Shown here: positions 60,988-63,093 of the stretch, piece by piece | Numbering within the stretch: position 1 is the stretch's first letter | Layout: each line of letters begins with the position of its first letter | Assembly: GCF_000333035.1 (NCBI RefSeq) | Contig: NZ_BANU01000034.1 | Coordinates: forward strand, 1 to 63,093 | Source: Gordonia sihwensis NBRC 108236 | Lineage (GTDB): Bacteria; Actinomycetota; Actinomycetes; Mycobacteriales; Mycobacteriaceae | Reading direction: 5' to 3' | Length of the DNA stretch: 63,093 nt | Notes under the pieces: model-generated | Seen by the model: only the letters and a program-made list of their open reading frames with translations | Database searches by the model: none | What the model was told of the DNA's origin: nothing | Made by a program: the position numbers and the translations under genes

Positions 60988-61608
60988 ATGTCCAGCATCC
61001 TGATCGGCTTCATCGCCATCATCATCGGCATTCTGTTCTGCTTCCGAGGCGTGGTGGCGATGCGTGTCGTCATCGCCGTGTGGGGCGCTTTCGTCGGCCT
61101 CAATCTCGGTGCGGGGCTCGTCTCCGCCGTCACCGGAGACGGCTTCTTCTCAACTGCGGTCGGATGGATCGTCGGCATCGCGGTCGCGATCCTCTTCGCC
61201 CTCCTGGCGTACCTGTACTACGCGGTGGCGGTGACGCTGGCGATGGCCTCCATCGGTTTCGTCCTGGGCACCGCACTGATGGCCGCCATCGGAGTGACCT
61301 GGAACTGGGTCATCATCGTGGTCGGCGTGCTCGTCGGCATCCTCCTGGCGGTCGCTGCCATCGCACTGAATCTGCCCGCGCTACTGCTCGTGGTGCTCAG
61401 CGCACTCGGCGGCGCCACGGCGATCGTCGGCGGTCTCATGCTTCTGACGTCAACGATCGCGCTCGACGACTTCTCGCGGGCGAGCGTCACATCCACCATC
61501 GGTCATCACTGGTGGTGGTACGCCGCCTACATCGTGCTCGTCATCGCGGGCGTGGTGGCTCAGGCGCGCGTCATCGGACGCGACCAAGACCTGCACCAAC
61601 AATGGTGA
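60988..61608 (+). CDS. Polytopic membrane protein, DUF4203-like
   Basis: 206 residues, almost entirely hydrophobic, with about six to seven spans (IGFIAIIIGILFCFRGVVAM, VGWIVGIAVAILFALLAYLY, LLVVLSALGGATAIVGGLML, YAAYIVLVIAGVVAQARVIG). The Gly-rich small-residue pattern recalls DUF4203/TMEM198-type proteins. No known function. ATG 60988. It ends 30 bp before a bidirectional hairpin shared with the converging CsbD-like gene. Confidence 0.7.
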   Translation: MSSILIGFIAIIIGILFCFRGVVAMRVVIAVWGAFVGLNLGAGLVSAVTGDGFFSTAVGWIVGIAVAILFALLAYLYYAVAVTLAMASIGFVLGTALMAAIGVTWNWVIIVVGVLVGILLAVAAIALNLPALLLVVLSALGGATAIVGGLMLLTSTIALDDFSRASVTSTIGHHWWWYAAYIVLVIAGVVAQARVIGRDQDLHQQW

Positions 61609-61637
61609 ACACGGACTGATCTCCCTGCTGAACGACG

Positions 61638-61673
61638 GCGGCCCGCCACCCGAACTCTCGGGTGGCGGGCCGC
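61638..61673. terminator. Bidirectional terminator hairpin
   Basis: GCGGCCCGCCACCCGA at 61638-61653 pairs perfectly with 61658-61673 across a 4-nt loop. It sits between two converging genes (ends at 61608 and 61688), so it can serve both. Confidence 0.85.
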
Positions 61674-61687
61674 TCCGGTCGGTACGG

Positions 61688-61897
61688 TCAGCGGCCGGTC
61701 AACTTGTCCTTCACGGCATCGACGCCTTCCTTGACCTTGTCCGCAACCTCGGTGACCTTCTCCTTGGCGGCAGACTTCCCCTGGTCGGTCTGCCCCTCGG
61801 TACGCAACTGGTCATCGTCGGTCGCGGCGCCGACGGCTTCCTTCGCCCGGCCCTTCAGGTCTTCAGCCTTGTTCTGTGCATCGTCGGAAAAGCTCAT
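61688..61897 (-). CDS. CsbD-family stress protein
   Basis: 69 residues from ATG 61897 with GGAGGACAG upstream. CsbD pattern: AQNKAEDLKGRAKEAVGAATDDDQLRTEGQTDQGKSAAKEKV, the repeated Ala/Lys/Glu-rich helical hairpins. These small proteins are induced by general stress in many bacteria; the biochemical role is unknown. The C-terminal GVDAVKDKLTGR extends the same pattern. Confidence 0.88.
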   Translation of the reverse strand: MSFSDDAQNKAEDLKGRAKEAVGAATDDDQLRTEGQTDQGKSAAKEKVTEVADKVKEGVDAVKDKLTGR

Positions 61898-62169
61898 CTG
61901 TCCTCCTTGAATAGCGGATGGATCTGCATCTTCCACACTTCGTCGCCACTCGTTTGGACGACACTTCCGACGGTACCCACTCGCCTTCGACCCTGCAGGA
62001 CGCGAGGTGACACCATCCGCAGTGGCATCGCCGACACCTCACCGCATCCCGCGTCCATGTCACTGACCAGCGGGCCCACCGACGCACCGGATCGCACATC
62101 TGTGCGAACATGTCGTCCGGCTGTGGCACAGTGTTCACAGCCGCATCTGAACGAGGAGAAAGGCCCGCC

Positions 62170-62877
62170 ATGCCCCCGCGCCGCCGCTTGGCATCGGAGT
62201 CTCTGACCGCTGACGACCTCGCCACTCTGAACTCGGCGCTGGCCGAGGGGCGACGCGCCACGGTGTATCTGCGCGAGGGCACACCCAGCCTCGGCCTCGC
62301 GCCCGGCGCCTCGGCGCGCGTGATCGCGATCGCCGGGACGACGCTGACCATCAAACCGCGCGGCGTCGACGACGAACTCCCCTACGAAGCCGATGAACTG
62401 CGGATGACCAAGGACGCACCACCTCAACCGGCGAAGGCGGCGAAGGTCGCGAAGCCCGCGGCAGCGAAGAAGGCCGCTCAGCCAAGACCGGCCGAAGCGC
62501 CGAAGACCGACGCATCGGCGGCTCAGATACCAGTTACCGCGGCGGCGCCGAAGACTGCGACCAGGCCGGCGAAGCGCGCGGCAAGCAAGAAGGCACCGTC
62601 GTCGGTGACGGTGACGGTCTTCGGTTCGGCCGACAACGAATGGTCGGTATCGGTGACTCGCGGCGGACGCAAGCCCACGCGGTCGCGCAGTGTCGCTGCT
62701 GACTCCGTCGAGTCTGCGATGCGCGAACTCGGTGACGACGTGGCGCTGGAGGCGGCGTCGTCGGTGCTGAACGCGGCGCGGGAGGAGGCTCAGCGGCGGG
62801 TCGAGGAGTTGAGCCGGGAGCTGGAAGCGGCTCGGCGAGCGTTGGCGGCGCTGGAGGGGCAGTCGGAGTCGGAGTGA
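62170..62877 (+). CDS. Lys/Ala-rich protein, DUF6319-like
   Basis: 235 residues from ATG 62170 with GAGGAG upstream. The N-terminal 75 residues form a compact domain (LTADDLATLNSALAEGRRATVYLREGTPSLGLAPGASARVIAIAG). A histone-tail-like Lys/Ala/Pro linker covers about 80-150 (AKVAKPAAAKKAAQPRP). A second small domain follows (VTVTVFGSADNEWSVSVTRGG), then a helical coiled-coil end. The tail suggests DNA or nucleoid association, as inference. Similar proteins of unknown function occur in actinobacteria. Confidence 0.6.
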   Translation: MPPRRRLASESLTADDLATLNSALAEGRRATVYLREGTPSLGLAPGASARVIAIAGTTLTIKPRGVDDELPYEADELRMTKDAPPQPAKAAKVAKPAAAKKAAQPRPAEAPKTDASAAQIPVTAAAPKTATRPAKRAASKKAPSSVTVTVFGSADNEWSVSVTRGGRKPTRSRSVAADSVESAMRELGDDVALEAASSVLNAAREEAQRRVEELSRELEAARRALAALEGQSESE

Positions 62878-62900
62878 AGGGGGTGGCGGGTTGGTGATCG

Positions 62901-62940
62901 TCTCGATACGCCCGGCTCACTGCGTTCGCTGGGCTACTCA
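62901..62940. repeat. REP-like short interspersed element
   Basis: TCTCGATACGCCCGGCTCAC followed by TGCGTTCGCTGGGCTACTC has the form of short palindromic intergenic repeats seen in actinobacterial genomes (TCGATACGCC, then a GC-rich imperfect stem, then CTACTC). Only one copy was noticed in this window, directly before the IS110-type fragment. Confidence 0.4.
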
Positions 62941-62951
62941 TAGCTCCTATG

Positions 62952-63093
62952 TCAAGCTGCGGTGTTCAGGGCCGGGTTGATGCGGTTTTGGTAGTCGGTT
63001 TCGAGGGCTCGGAAGACGGCTCGGACGATCTGTCGTTTGAGGCAACGCAGGGCCTGCTTCTTCGACATTCCTTCGGCGAGTTTCCTCTCGTAG
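62952..63093 (-). CDS. IS110-family transposase, C-terminal end (cut by window)
   Basis: The minus strand reads YERKLAEGMSKKQALRCLKRQIVRAVFRALETDYQ and ends with NTAA and a TGA at 62952-62954. This is the typical C-terminus of IS110 (DEDD) transposases (YxRKxAEGKS..EAxRxLKRxLxRxV). The rest of the gene lies beyond the right edge. The IS end sequence should lie within a few dozen bases left of 62952. Confidence 0.8.
   Translation of the reverse strand, partial: YERKLAEGMSKKQALRCLKRQIVRAVFRALETDYQNRINPALNTAA

Overview
The window is 63 kb of high-GC DNA with no rRNA. It looks like an actinobacterial chromosome of the Mycobacteriales (Gordonia/Rhodococcus-like). The support is an IdeR-type iron box, a DUF222/HNH (13E12-like) gene, a BTAD/SARP-type ATPase regulator, DnaG in a typical actinobacterial form, and GC-rich third codon positions. 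The genus is an inference.

Region 1 (1-12.9 kb) is the right part of an integrated mobilizable element, inserted at the 3' end of a tRNA with anticodon CAU. It carries a tyrosine integrase, an excisionase-like HTH protein, MobC and an HUH relaxase with a likely oriT hairpin upstream. It also has a KfrA-like coiled-coil DNA-binding protein, two ribbon-helix-helix-like proteins, and a VirD4/TraG-like coupling ATPase in a run of overlapping genes. A 25-bp tandem repeat lies near the damaged remnant of a type ISP restriction-modification gene. The left end lies outside the window.

Region 2 (13-28.6 kb) is mostly chromosomal: an OPT-family transporter, dnaG, a DUF4262 protein and a DrrAB-like ABC exporter. 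It also holds a siderophore uptake operon: substrate-binding lipoprotein, siderophore-interacting protein fused to a methyltransferase-like domain, two FecCD permeases and a large BTAD/ATPase regulator. An IdeR-type box precedes the operon and an AraC regulator diverges from it. No FecE-type ATPase is present.

Region 3 (28.6-40 kb) holds a 1017-aa protein of unknown function, an FAD-linked oxidase, an epoxide hydrolase-like protein and an MgtA-type P-ATPase. Ahead of the ATPase is a proline-rich leader ORF that looks like an attenuation device. A secreted S1 protease, a VOC protein, a macrodomain protein and a PPOX-fold protein follow.

Region 4 (40-48.3 kb) is a Wadjet/MksBEF-like condensin defence operon, jetA-jetB-jetC, with no jetD beside it. 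Dodecin, a YigZ-family protein, a membrane protein and a TetR regulator with a clear operator follow.

Region 5 (48-58.2 kb) is a second accessory, partly decayed defence zone. It has a DUF222/HNH protein, an aminotransferase, and two oppositely oriented pieces of a DUF1998-type helicase flanking an integrase fragment. Next come an intact GmrSD-like type IV restriction gene, an IS3-family element with a broken orfB, and a frameshifted membrane/MmpS-like gene.

Region 6 (58.4-63.1 kb) has a NADAR protein, a lipoate-protein ligase, three small membrane or stress-type proteins and a Lys/Ala-rich protein. It ends with the C-terminus of an IS110-family transposase cut by the window edge.
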